A stretch of 64,000 nucleotides of DNA from Sinorhizobium chiapasense (GTDB taxonomy: Bacteria; Pseudomonadota; Alphaproteobacteria; Rhizobiales; Rhizobiaceae): contig NZ_CP133151.1 in assembly GCF_036488675.1 (NCBI RefSeq), positions 248,001-312,000 of the forward strand, written 5' to 3'. Both the position numbers and the translations under genes were made by a program. The notes below the pieces were generated by a model. The model made no database searches. It was given only the letters and a program-made list of their open reading frames with translations, and had not been told where the DNA came from. Of this stretch, positions 53,460 through 61,251 are shown piece by piece. Each line of letters opens with the position of its first letter. Within the stretch, counting starts at the first letter, position 1.

Positions 53460-54476
53460 ATGAATGCCCTTGAGCAAATCGCTTGGGCGAAGGAATTCGA
53501 GGAGGTCCTTGCCCCGCCGGAAATGGCTGGATTCGGGCGCCGCTGGATACCGCCTTCCAGGTATGCGGCGGGTCACGAAGACTGTTTCCAGATAGAGCCC
53601 AGCTTTCTGCTGACGACCAAGCACTTCAGGATGCGCGAAGAATGCTTCGAGACCCATCGGGGCACCGACCGCTTGGTGTTCCTCTATCATTTGGACGGAC
53701 GCCGTACCATCTCCCCATCAAGGGGCGAAGCACTTAAGCTACAGAAGCCCACCTTGGTCGCCTACTTCCACCCCAAAGGCGTCGACGCGATAAGTCAATG
53801 GGCCGAAAGCCAGTCGGAGACGGCGCTGGCTCTCGGCTTTGACCCGCAAGATCCGCCACGTGTTGTGGCCGAATTTTCTGATCAGCTAACGGTCCTGCAG
53901 GACCTGATGCACGATGCTGCCGGCCGATTTACCTGGATCGAGCTTCCGATCTGTTCGGAAATGGAGAAGGTCGCGAGATCAGTCATATTTCGCAGCATCG
54001 GTCAGCATTTTGTGCATCATTATGTCTCGGCAAAGGCCAAGGAGTTGCTTTGCATCACTTTAGACAATCTACTTTCACCGCGTTTTGTAAAATCTGGCAC
54101 CGCCCTCGGTATGGACGAGCGGATGGAACGCCTTAAAACCATATTTGACGGAGATTTAAAGAGCAAACTTCCGATCTGTAAGCTCGCAGAGGAATTCAAC
54201 ATCTCGAGCCGGAGCGTCAACAAGGCGTTCGCGGATCGATACGGCATCAACGCCTCCGATTACCGGGCTATGGTGCGCTTGTCAAAGGCTGTCGATCTCC
54301 TCGTCAACACCACGATGCCGCTGAAGATGATCGCCTACGAAGTCGGCTACGACCATGCTTCCAACTTCTGCCTGGCGTTCAAGAAGCACTACGGCTACAC
54401 GCCCAAGGAAATTAGAAGAAGCGGTCTATTGCAGGATGCCGCCCAATCTGAGACGATGGCGGGGTCTCCGGATTAA
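53460..54476 (+). CDS. AraC-family transcriptional regulator
   Basis: 338 residues from ATG 53460, preceded by GGAGGAG ten bases upstream; the longer frame from 53331 lies in IS21 remnant and is rejected. The N-terminal ~220 residues have no domain I can name. The C-terminal ~95 residues form a paired-HTH AraC domain: LPICKLAEEFNISSRSVNKA as the first helix-turn-helix, MPLKMIAYEVGYDHASNFCL as the second, and KKHYGYTPKEIRR as the signature. The target is unknown. Tandem 13-bp repeats in the short leader suggest autoregulation. No divergent partner exists because the left flank is IS debris. The nearest functional gene is acdS, convergent to the right. Confidence 0.9.
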   Translation: MNALEQIAWAKEFEEVLAPPEMAGFGRRWIPPSRYAAGHEDCFQIEPSFLLTTKHFRMREECFETHRGTDRLVFLYHLDGRRTISPSRGEALKLQKPTLVAYFHPKGVDAISQWAESQSETALALGFDPQDPPRVVAEFSDQLTVLQDLMHDAAGRFTWIELPICSEMEKVARSVIFRSIGQHFVHHYVSAKAKELLCITLDNLLSPRFVKSGTALGMDERMERLKTIFDGDLKSKLPICKLAEEFNISSRSVNKAFADRYGINASDYRAMVRLSKAVDLLVNTTMPLKMIAYEVGYDHASNFCLAFKKHYGYTPKEIRRSGLLQDAAQSETMAGSPD

Positions 54477-54967
54477 GGGCCGCGTGCTGATTTCGTTCAA
54501 GCTTGGCGCTCGTTGCTGGCAACGCGGTCAGCGGCTGGGTTGGTGAGAACCATCGGCTTCGCTCAATCTATTTTGAAGCGTCGTGACAATCCGTTGTCAT
54601 GACCTTTGCCGTGAGCGTGCTCGACCATTTCGATGCAGTCCGGATTGAGCCAAGCCAAGGCTCGGAGTGCCCCAGCAAACCTAATGTCGCCAGAGGTTGG
54701 TACGCGCGCCAGACAACGCTTGAACTCGTCAATACAAAGATGCTGAATCAAAGTCAGATACTTCTTTTTTCCGGTCGGCGAACTTGTCCTGTGGGCAATA
54801 AGCACATCCGAGGATGCAGTCTGTTGTCGTGGATATTCCCTAACTCAGTCGATGAATCCAACTCCTCCGGTTCCCCAAGAAGATCCCAACGCAGCAATCT
54901 GGCAGAACCCAATAGAAAAGAAATCATTTCTACTCTGCAGTACGGCAAAATCGAAATCTGTCGAGCG
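54477..54967. other. Intergenic region, possible small decayed gene
   Basis: About 490 bp between the convergent AraC and acdS genes. An 80-codon minus-strand frame at 54563-54805 contains DIRFAGALRALAWLNPDCIE, which looks protein-like, but I cannot identify it and see no ribosome binding site. Possibly a degraded gene tail. Confidence 0.4.
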
Positions 54968-55981
54968 TTAGCCGTCGCGAAAGGTGTAGCTGTAGCCGTT
55001 GATCGCCGGAGCGCCGCCGAGATGCGCGTAGAGGACTCGCGACCCGTCTGGAAAGAACCCCTTCTGGGTGAGGTCAACCAAACCTTGCATTGATTTGCCC
55101 TCGTAGATAGGGTCGATAATTATGCCCTCGAGCCGCGCACACAGGCGGATGGCATCCTTCGTTCCCTCGGACGGAATGCCATAACACGGGTACGCGTACT
55201 CTTCGAGCAACACCACGTCATCGTCAGCGATTTCCGTGCCGAGGTTGACAAGCTCTGCGGTATGCCGGGCAATTTGTTGCACCTGCGCCTTGGTTCCAAC
55301 GGGGGTAGCCGAGGCATCGATACCGATCACGTTGCACTGTCGCCCGTCTTTGGCGAACCCAACCACCATGCCGGCTTGCGTTGAACCCGTAACGGTGCAA
55401 ACCACGACATAGTCAAAGGCAAATCCAAGCTGCTTCTCCTGTACGCGCACCTCTTCCGCAAACCCGACATAGCCGAGACCGCCATACTTGTGAACCGACG
55501 CACCGGCTGGGATCGCATAGGGTCTACCGCCCCTTTGCGTCACCTCGTCTAGCGCCTGTTCCCAACTGCGGCGGATGCCGACGTCAAAGCCCTCATCAAC
55601 CAGACAAACCTCTGCTCCCATGATCCGACTCAAGAGAATGTTGCCGACGCGGTCGTAAACGGCATCCTCATGCGGCACCCAACTCTCCTGTACGAGGAGG
55701 CACTTCATGCCGATCTTAGCGGCGACTGCGGCGACCATCCGCGTATGGTTCGACTGCACACCGCCGACGGAGACAAGCGTATCGGCCTTGGACGCGATCG
55801 CGTCCGGGATGATGTATTCCAGCTTGCGGAGCTTGTTTCCACCGAACGCGAGACCCGAATTGCAGTCCTCGCGTTTGGCGTAGATCTCCACCTTTCCCCC
55901 TAGATTCTTGCTGAGGCGGTCAAGTTTCTCGATGGGCGTAGGCCCAAAGGTAAGCGGGTAGCGTTCGAACCTATCCAGCAT
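54968..55981 (-). CDS. acdS: 1-aminocyclopropane-1-carboxylate (ACC) deaminase
   Basis: 337 residues, fold-type II PLP enzyme that cleaves the ethylene precursor ACC to ammonia and 2-oxobutanoate. PLP lysine is K50 in GGNKLRKLE and the nucleophile Ser is S77 in [10 protein letters not shown]293-E294 and L321 correspond to the Tyr294, Glu295 and Leu322 positions that separate true ACC deaminases from D-cysteine desulfhydrases. GGAGAG lies five bases before the ATG. In Mesorhizobium loti acdS is on the symbiosis island and activated by NifA in nodules (established); location beside nif genes here fits such a role. I did not find a convincing NifA UAS or -24/-12 promoter in the 340 bp upstream, and no lrpL-type regulator is adjacent. 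Confidence 0.95.
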   Translation of the reverse strand: MLDRFERYPLTFGPTPIEKLDRLSKNLGGKVEIYAKREDCNSGLAFGGNKLRKLEYIIPDAIASKADTLVSVGGVQSNHTRMVAAVAAKIGMKCLLVQESWVPHEDAVYDRVGNILLSRIMGAEVCLVDEGFDVGIRRSWEQALDEVTQRGGRPYAIPAGASVHKYGGLGYVGFAEEVRVQEKQLGFAFDYVVVCTVTGSTQAGMVVGFAKDGRQCNVIGIDASATPVGTKAQVQQIARHTAELVNLGTEIADDDVVLLEEYAYPCYGIPSEGTKDAIRLCARLEGIIIDPIYEGKSMQGLVDLTQKGFFPDGSRVLYAHLGGAPAINGYSYTFRDG

Positions 55982-56320
55982 GTTCTCTCCAATGTTATGT
56001 AATCGAGCTGAAGCTCGTTATGCGCACGCGCTCTAAGGGCGTTTTTCTTGCTTGAGGTCGACTGAGCTCTTCAATGTCCCAGATCGGCCCCGTTGGTATT
56101 TCCAGCGACGCCGAAGCAATCACACTCCGGAGTACCAGCGACGTCTACGGAGCGGGAAAGCGCATCACCCTCGCGTTGGAACGATCTGAATGCGGCATTC
56201 GCTCAGTGACGATGTCAATGGCTCGTCCAAAGTAGCGCGAGTCTGAGCTCTGTTTTGTCATTGTCCGCCCGAGCGAGCGGCGACGTGCTACGCGTTTGAC
56301 CAAGGGGCATCTCGGACGTT
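55982..56320. other. Intergenic region upstream of acdS
   Basis: About 340 bp. A small hairpin CGAGC-TGAA-GCTCG (56004-56017) lies in the acdS leader. No TGT-N10-ACA site was seen. No gene. Confidence 0.45.
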
Positions 56321-56578
56321 TCATTCATCACGCTCATGATACTCTTGCGCCTGGCAGCGAACTTTCCGGCAGTGCTCAGCCCTTTGCGCTCCTTTCTGAG
56401 CGCAGCCATACCGCCAGATCAGAAACAGCAAGCTTCCGAAATAAGCGACCTGGAGAAGCAGCCAACTGACGAGCGTTATGACCACTACTTTGCGGATGGA
56501 AAGCGAGAGGAAGTAGACCGCTAGCGCGTTGTTGCACAGGACCAGCAGCAGGACGCGACAGAAGACTCTGAAGTGCAC
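56321..56578 (-). CDS. Small membrane protein, SyrA/ExoX/PsiA-like exopolysaccharide repressor family
   Basis: 85 residues: a short N-terminus (MHFRVFCR), one hydrophobic segment at about 8-27, a second at about 31-56, then a charged cytosolic tail ending in ECHERDE-like acidic residues. Size, two-helix layout and the LLLQVAYFGSLLFLIWRYGC segment resemble the rhizobial exopolysaccharide production repressors (PsiA/ExoX) and SyrA. Such proteins alter succinoglycan or EPS output post-transcriptionally at the inner membrane. It lies 27 bp downstream of fdxB on the same strand and is probably transcribed with the nif operon, which would tie EPS control to nitrogen fixation. Family call is by pattern only. 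Confidence 0.65.
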   Translation of the reverse strand: MHFRVFCRVLLLVLCNNALAVYFLSLSIRKVVVITLVSWLLLQVAYFGSLLFLIWRYGCAQKGAQRAEHCRKVRCQAQEYHERDE

Positions 56579-56605
56579 AGCCGTTCTCCTGGTTTGTCCA
56601 TCGGA

Positions 56606-56923
56606 TCATGCCGCGAGCTTGTCAGCCGCAACATGGGTCTGGCAGTTCTTCGGGCACACGCGGGCGCAGGCTCCGCAACCGATGCAGCGGCCCGCTTGGT
56701 CGACGACCATGATCATGCGATTTAGCTCACCATCGAAGTCGTCGTCCTCGTCATCGGAGATACCGAGGATTTCACCCGCGTCATCGACCCCGTAAAGGTG
56801 CATGACGTCGCGAGAGCAGACCTTGAAGCAGCGGCCACAGCCGATGCAGGTGGCGCCATCGATAGCGGTCATATATTCCGGCATCCAGTGCGAGCCGTCG
56901 CGGGTGAGGAAAGGGCTCGTCAC
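56606..56923 (-). CDS. fdxB: Nif-associated 4Fe-4S ferredoxin (ferredoxin III type)
   Basis: 105 residues with two cluster motifs: CIGCGRCFKVCSRDV near residues 27-41 and CIGCGACARVCPKNC near 80-94, separated by an acidic insert (DDEDDDFDGEL) typical of FdxB. It probably carries electrons or serves cluster assembly for nitrogenase. The start is GTG, overlapping the stop of the preceding gene as GTGA, so translation is coupled. Position after the nifX companions is the usual one in rhizobia. Confidence 0.93.
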   Translation of the reverse strand: MTSPFLTRDGSHWMPEYMTAIDGATCIGCGRCFKVCSRDVMHLYGVDDAGEILGISDDEDDDFDGELNRMIMVVDQAGRCIGCGACARVCPKNCQTHVAADKLAA

Positions 56924-57123
56924 GATGAGTTCTCCAAAGCACTGAGCTCTCTCTTCGCAGCGTCCAACTCGGCAAAGGCCCGAAACGTTTTCTCGGCGAC
57001 CATTTTGATCTCGGTCCAGTTGCCTGGGAGGTCCTCGGCGAGGTCGTGCAATTCCATCTTCGCCGTTCCCGCTCGCGACTGCAGCTTTCGGACCTTCTTC
57101 CGCTGTTCTTCAAGGTCTGACAT
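56920..57123 (-). CDS. Nif-associated CCE_0567-type (DUF683) small protein
   Basis: 67 residues, a predicted helical hairpin: MSDLEEQRKKVRKLQSRAGT, then AKMELHDLAEDLPGNW and a second helix with AFAELDAAKRELSALE. Proteins of this family are encoded in nif operons between the DUF269 gene and fdxB; one cyanobacterial member is a helical-hairpin protein of unclear role. The ATG at 57123 is chosen over the longer frame because the extension translates the DUF269 remnant out of frame. It lies 25 bp downstream of the DUF269 pseudogene. Confidence 0.88.
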   Translation of the reverse strand: MSDLEEQRKKVRKLQSRAGTAKMELHDLAEDLPGNWTEIKMVAEKTFRAFAELDAAKRELSALENSS

Positions 57124-57148
57124 GACATACTTCCTCGTACCGGTCCTG

Positions 57149-57632
57149 TCACGCCCGTGCCACGTTTGGATAGGCTTCAATGGCCGCGACCACATCATCG
57201 ACCAGTTTCGCACCTGCCTCAGCGAGTTTGCGAAGCGTATGAAAGCCGAACCGATGGACGTCGCGAAGGGTCTTGGAGAGAACGACCAACCGCCCCGTCG
57301 TGAGGAGTACGCGGCCGAAGCCCTCATGGTTCATCATCATGGTCGACGATACCACTAGGCCGGAGCGTTGCTCGATCACAAGCCCAACGCAGGTGCAGAA
57401 AATCTGGAGCCTCCACAGCACGGGTCGGGATCGCCGAGGATTGGGATCTCACGCGCTGCTTCTTGGTGACGATGAAGTCGGCCAGCAGCTCAGCAGCCGC
57501 CTTACCTTCCCACGATCCGTAGGAATCCTGCGCACGGATCAACCGCATGAGGCACTTGAGGAAAGGCGTGGCAAGGGCCGTCTCGTCCTCGTGCACAGCA
57601 GGGCCATCCGCGGTAGCTTTCGGTCTTTTCAT
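57149..57632 (-). pseudogene. Second, frameshifted copy of the NifX-associated DUF269 gene
   Basis: About 90% like the intact gene at 58923-59411: TALATPFLKCLMRLIRAQDS and SYGSWEGK in one frame, then LWRLQIFCTCVGLVIEQRSG and NHEGFGRVLLTTGRLVVLSK in another. Compared with the intact copy it lacks 4 bp near 57424 and 1 bp near 57450, so the frame is broken in the middle. It keeps the ancestral place next to the CCE_0567-type gene. Confidence 0.92.
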
Positions 57633-57704
57633 CGTTCAGTCCTCATCCTCAAAGGACGAATTCATTCGGCTACGCCTGCTTCGGGCATACTTGCGCGGGG
57701 CGGT

Positions 57705-57848
57705 CTATTTCACGCAATGATGTCCCCGTGACCGACCTGGACGCGTCCTCATCTGCGAGATTGCCGGCTGGAAGTTGGTGAGGACCTCGCCACGCAGCCA
57801 GTTCTCCACTTTGATCGAGGGAGTCGGCGACTCCATCTGTGATACCAT
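57705..57848 (-). pseudogene. TlpA/thioredoxin-like protein, N-terminal stub
   Basis: MESPTPSIKVENWLRGEVLT followed by NFQP resembles the start of TlpA-like redoxins, whose next segment should hold the WCxxC active site. Here the frame turns to unrelated residues and stops. GGAGAG precedes the ATG at 57848. Bases 57849-58131 contain no other gene. Confidence 0.55.
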
Positions 57849-58131
57849 GTTGCTCTCCAGAGCTATTGCCAAAGGTTGCGTGACTTCATGCGAGCTTGTT
57901 TCCCTCTTAGAGAGGGGGCGCACGGGTTCACGACGTCCGCGTGCAGCCAGCCTTCACTGAGTGTGGCCGCATCTCAAATAGCAAGGGCCGTGCCACAGGC
58001 TCGGCGCGCAGTAAGTGCATGTTTACGCCTTAAAAAAGACTCCATGTGCCACGATGGCCGGTTGTACTGAACCCGACATGTTTCTGCCGCTGTCAGGTTT
58101 TGGACACGCATGCGCTTCACCCGTTCGCTAT

Positions 58132-58872
58132 TTAGCCGTCGGGTACCTCGAGCGAGTAGCCGGCGGACCTGATGGTACGAATGACGCTGCCGGGCGAGGC
58201 TGTCTTCAGCGCCTTTCTGATCCGGCTGATATGGACGTCGACGGTGCGTGCACCGATATGAATATTGTCCGGCCAGGCCGCGTCAATGAGCTCGTCTCGG
58301 CTGAAGACCTTGCCAGGAGCTTCAAGCAAATGCCGCAGCAGGTTGAACTCGATCGGTCCGAGATGGATTTCGTGGCCATTACCGCGAACTCTGTGGGCAT
58401 CGAGCTTCATCTCAAGGCTGCCGCAGCAGAGCCAACTGCCGATACCGTTTTCACCCCGCTTTGGCAGCGCCAGCTTCGTCCGCAGACAGTCAAGCAGCTT
58501 GGCCGGCGCGATTGGCCGCACAAAACTCTCGTCAATGCCTGCCTTCAAGAGATCGAGGTGTTGGTTCTCCGCGCCGGGCGCGATCAGGGCAATAACGGGC
58601 AGGCCGCCGGCCCGGGGGTCCCCCTTGAGCCGGGCGCAGATTGTGGAGCCTGTCGCGCTTGCAGGCCCGCAGTCCAGCACTACCGCCTGAAGCTCCCTTT
58701 CCTCGGCCAATGCAAGTGCTTCCTCCGCACTGCCTGCCGGCTCACTCGTGAAGCCGTCCACCCCCAGAATGTGGCTGAGGAACAGATACAACTCTGCATC
58801 TTGCGAACAGATCAGGACCAGTGGCTTCATCAGCGCTACCCCGAGACCGACTCGGTTGAGTGGGCTGGGCAT
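58132..58872 (-). CDS. OmpR/PhoB-type response regulator with atypical receiver
   Basis: 246 residues; ATG 58830 (MKPLVLI) is an equally good start. The receiver spans the first ~120 residues and keeps the phospho-acceptor Asp in AVVLDCGP, but the acidic pair is reduced (ICSQDAEL), the conserved Thr/Ser is replaced (VIALIAPG) and the conserved Lys is Arg (FVRPIAP). The C-terminal winged helix is typical (LGPIEFNLLRHLLEAPGKVF, RTVDVHISRIRKAL, TIRSAGYSLEVP). No histidine kinase is adjacent. It starts 50 bp after the DUF269 gene on the same strand and sits between the two DUF269 copies, so it appears inserted into the nif operon and co-transcribed. It may work without phosphorylation. Confidence 0.9.
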   Translation of the reverse strand: MPSPLNRVGLGVALMKPLVLICSQDAELYLFLSHILGVDGFTSEPAGSAEEALALAEERELQAVVLDCGPASATGSTICARLKGDPRAGGLPVIALIAPGAENQHLDLLKAGIDESFVRPIAPAKLLDCLRTKLALPKRGENGIGSWLCCGSLEMKLDAHRVRGNGHEIHLGPIEFNLLRHLLEAPGKVFSRDELIDAAWPDNIHIGARTVDVHISRIRKALKTASPGSVIRTIRSAGYSLEVPDG

Positions 58873-58922
58873 CGCATGTCCTCAAGGCCCGACATGATCC
58901 CCTTGTTCGAAAATCGGTCCCG

Positions 58923-59411
58923 TCACGCCCGCGCCACGTCTGGATAGGTTTCGATGGCCGCGACCGCATTATCGACCAGTTCCGCACCTGCCTCAGCGAA
59001 TTTGCGAAGCGTGTCGAAGCCGAACCGATGGACGTCGCGAAGGGTCTTCGACAGAACGACCAACCGCCCTGTCGTGAGAAGTATGCGGCCAAAGCCCTCA
59101 TGGTTCATCATCATGGTCGACGATACCACCAGGCCGGAGCGCTGCTCGATCACAAGCCCCACGCAGGTATAGAAGATCTGGAGCCTCCACAGCACGTCCG
59201 GGTCGGGATCGCCGATGATCGGGATCTCACGGCGCTGCTCCTTGGTGACGATGAAGTCGGCCAGCAGCTTAGCATCCGCCTTGCCTTCCCACGATCCGTA
59301 GGAATCCTGTGCACGGATCAGTCGCATGAGGCATTTGAGGAAAGGTGTGGCAAGGGCCGTCTCGTCCGCGTCGACAGCAGGACCATCCGCAGTGGCTTTC
59401 GGTGTTCTCAT
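58923..59411 (-). CDS. NifX-associated nitrogen fixation protein (DUF269)
   Basis: 162 residues of the DUF269 family found immediately after nifX in most nif operons. Conserved blocks are TPFLKCLMRLIRAQDSYG, WRLQIFYTCVGLVIEQRSGL, MMMNHEGFGRILLTTGRLVV and the C-terminal FAEAGAELVDNAV helix. The exact function is unknown; a supporting role in FeMo-cofactor handling is assumed from context. Three bases separate it from nifX, so translation is likely coupled. A frameshifted second copy lies at 57149-57632. Confidence 0.93.
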   Translation of the reverse strand: MRTPKATADGPAVDADETALATPFLKCLMRLIRAQDSYGSWEGKADAKLLADFIVTKEQRREIPIIGDPDPDVLWRLQIFYTCVGLVIEQRSGLVVSSTMMMNHEGFGRILLTTGRLVVLSKTLRDVHRFGFDTLRKFAEAGAELVDNAVAAIETYPDVARA

Positions 59412-59414
59412 CGT

Positions 59415-59909
59415 TCAGTCCTCATCCTCGAAGGGTTTCTTTTCGGCGGCACCTGCTTCCGTCAGCACCTTGCGCAGCCAAGGCGGAGGAGCCGTCCGGA
59501 GCATTGTCCGGATTCGCGACAGCACATCTTCAATGGATTGAGGCTGCGGCACTTTGATTGGATGGATTTTCGCCGAAATCACCTTGGCTGCCGAAGGACC
59601 GCCGATCGCCAGACAAAATAGCAGGTGACAGCCCTTCAATGCCTCCACTTTCGGAGTAATTCGGTCATCGCCGTCAATCCGGTGCTTCCCGCTTTCATCG
59701 GAAACATCTTCAAAGGCGACGGCTTCCACGAAATTCCAGTCATCGGAGGTCACGTCATAGACAGCGAAGCGCTTGGCCGATCCGAAATGGGCGTTGAGGC
59801 TCTTCATATCTTGCGTGGCGATCGCGACGCGCAAGGCACCAGCTTGCCGTTGCGGCATCAGTGGGTGAACCCGGTCAGCGGCGAGCGAAAGGCGACGAAC
59901 GGAAGTCAT
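59415..59909 (-). CDS. nifX: Nitrogenase cofactor carrier NifX
   Basis: 164 residues from the ATG at 59909. The NifX/NifB-C-terminal fold is seen as LRVAIATQDMKSLNAHFGSA, KRFAVYDVTSDDWNFVE, then LKGCHLLFCLAIGGPSAAKV and IHPIKVPQPQSIEDVL. NifX binds the NifB cofactor and FeMo-co precursor and passes them between NifB and NifEN. The longer open frame upstream overlaps nifN and is rejected. The start lies just inside the 3' end of nifN, consistent with an operon. Confidence 0.95.
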   Translation of the reverse strand: MTSVRRLSLAADRVHPLMPQRQAGALRVAIATQDMKSLNAHFGSAKRFAVYDVTSDDWNFVEAVAFEDVSDESGKHRIDGDDRITPKVEALKGCHLLFCLAIGGPSAAKVISAKIHPIKVPQPQSIEDVLSRIRTMLRTAPPPWLRKVLTEAGAAEKKPFEDED

Positions 59910-59919
59910 CTGGCGTTTC

Positions 59920-61251
59920 TCATTTGCGGAGTGACTCGGGCGTCGGCGCGTGCTGGTTGGCCTGGAAGATGTTTGCAACATCGAAGATCAGGTCGCGCGT
60001 CCCCTGATAGAGGATCGTGAGCTTATGCTGGCTGCCGAGTCGGTCGAAGATCGGGAAACCGATGCGCATGAGCGGAATACCAAGGCGCTCGGCCGCCTGG
60101 CGTCCGTGCGAATGGGTGACGAGAAGGTCAGCGCCCGGGGCAAGACCTTCGAGATCGCCAAGATCGCCGACCTGGACCTGTCCGGCCGGCACTTTCTTGA
60201 GAATTTTCGAGGTGCCGGTCGTGGTGACGGCCGCCGCGATCTCGGCGCCCATGCCGGTGAAGAAAGTCGCGAGCTGGTAAAGCTGGTCCGGCTCGGCGGC
60301 GATGGCAATCTTTTTGCCGCCAAAATGAAAGTGTCCGTCGAGCAAGGCGTCCTGAAGCTGTGCGCGGCGACGGCGGATTATCGCTGGCGCTGGCGCACGG
60401 GAGATTGAAGAAAGCAGCGAGACGAAACGGTCTGTGTCCTTCAATCCGGTAAGGGAATGAAACAAGGCATAAGGCACGCCGGTCAGTCTTTGCAGCACCT
60501 CCGCGGGGCGGCGCATATGCTCGCCGATTGCGATGCATTGCACCGCCGTGCCAAGCTCTTCAATGTCCTTAACCGTGGTGCCGCCATAGGTGGTCGGTAC
60601 CCAGCGGTCGTCTGGCACCGTCCCGTCGAGCGAGCCAGAGAGGTCGGGCAAAATCACTGGCTTGAAGCCGAAGCTTTCCATCGTTTCGCGCAAAAGCTCG
60701 ATGTCAGCGACCGTGAGGTTCCAGCCTGGCAAGATCGCAACCTTCTTCGACTGCCGAACCCGCTCACCGCGCAGCGTAATCCTTTGGATCATCGCGGTGA
60801 CCGCTTGGGCCCAACCCTCCTCAATCGCACCATGGAAATCCGGCGTGTTGGCCAGAACGATCTCCGTGCCTGCGAGTTCTTTAGCGTGCATCATCTTGAT
60901 GTTCGCGAGATCCCTTGCGAAATCCTCGCCACGGGTTTCAATCAGCGCGGTGGTACAGACGCCGATCAGTTTCGGATTCGTACGGGTCTTTAGATTGAGG
61001 ATCGCTTCCTCCAGATGGTCCATGCCACCGAGGATCGTCGCCATCTCGTCCATCGCCGTGGTCTGCAAGGGAACGGCTTCCTTAAAGTGCCGCACGAGAA
61101 GTACCAGCGCAAAGCTGGTGCAGCCCTGGCTGCCGTGGAAGAGCGGTACCGCACCGTCGATCCCGAGAAACGCGAGCGCGGCACCCAGTGGCTGAGACGA
61201 CTTTAGCGGATTGACCGCCGCCGATTTGGTTTGGGGAAGAATGCGGGTCAT
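59920..61251 (-). CDS. nifN: Nitrogenase FeMo-cofactor assembly scaffold NifN
   Basis: 443 residues, homologous to the nitrogenase beta subunit and partner of NifE in the scaffold on which the NifB cofactor matures to FeMo-co. Recognisable regions: VNPLKSSQPLGAALAFLGID, LFHGSQGCTSFALVLLVRHF (cluster-ligand Cys region), MDEMATILGGMDHLEEAI and SVTTTALIET-type IGVCTTALIETRGED. The start overlaps the nifE stop by 4 bp (ATGA), giving translational coupling. Confidence 0.96.
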   Translation of the reverse strand: MTRILPQTKSAAVNPLKSSQPLGAALAFLGIDGAVPLFHGSQGCTSFALVLLVRHFKEAVPLQTTAMDEMATILGGMDHLEEAILNLKTRTNPKLIGVCTTALIETRGEDFARDLANIKMMHAKELAGTEIVLANTPDFHGAIEEGWAQAVTAMIQRITLRGERVRQSKKVAILPGWNLTVADIELLRETMESFGFKPVILPDLSGSLDGTVPDDRWVPTTYGGTTVKDIEELGTAVQCIAIGEHMRRPAEVLQRLTGVPYALFHSLTGLKDTDRFVSLLSSISRAPAPAIIRRRRAQLQDALLDGHFHFGGKKIAIAAEPDQLYQLATFFTGMGAEIAAAVTTTGTSKILKKVPAGQVQVGDLGDLEGLAPGADLLVTHSHGRQAAERLGIPLMRIGFPIFDRLGSQHKLTILYQGTRDLIFDVANIFQANQHAPTPESLRK

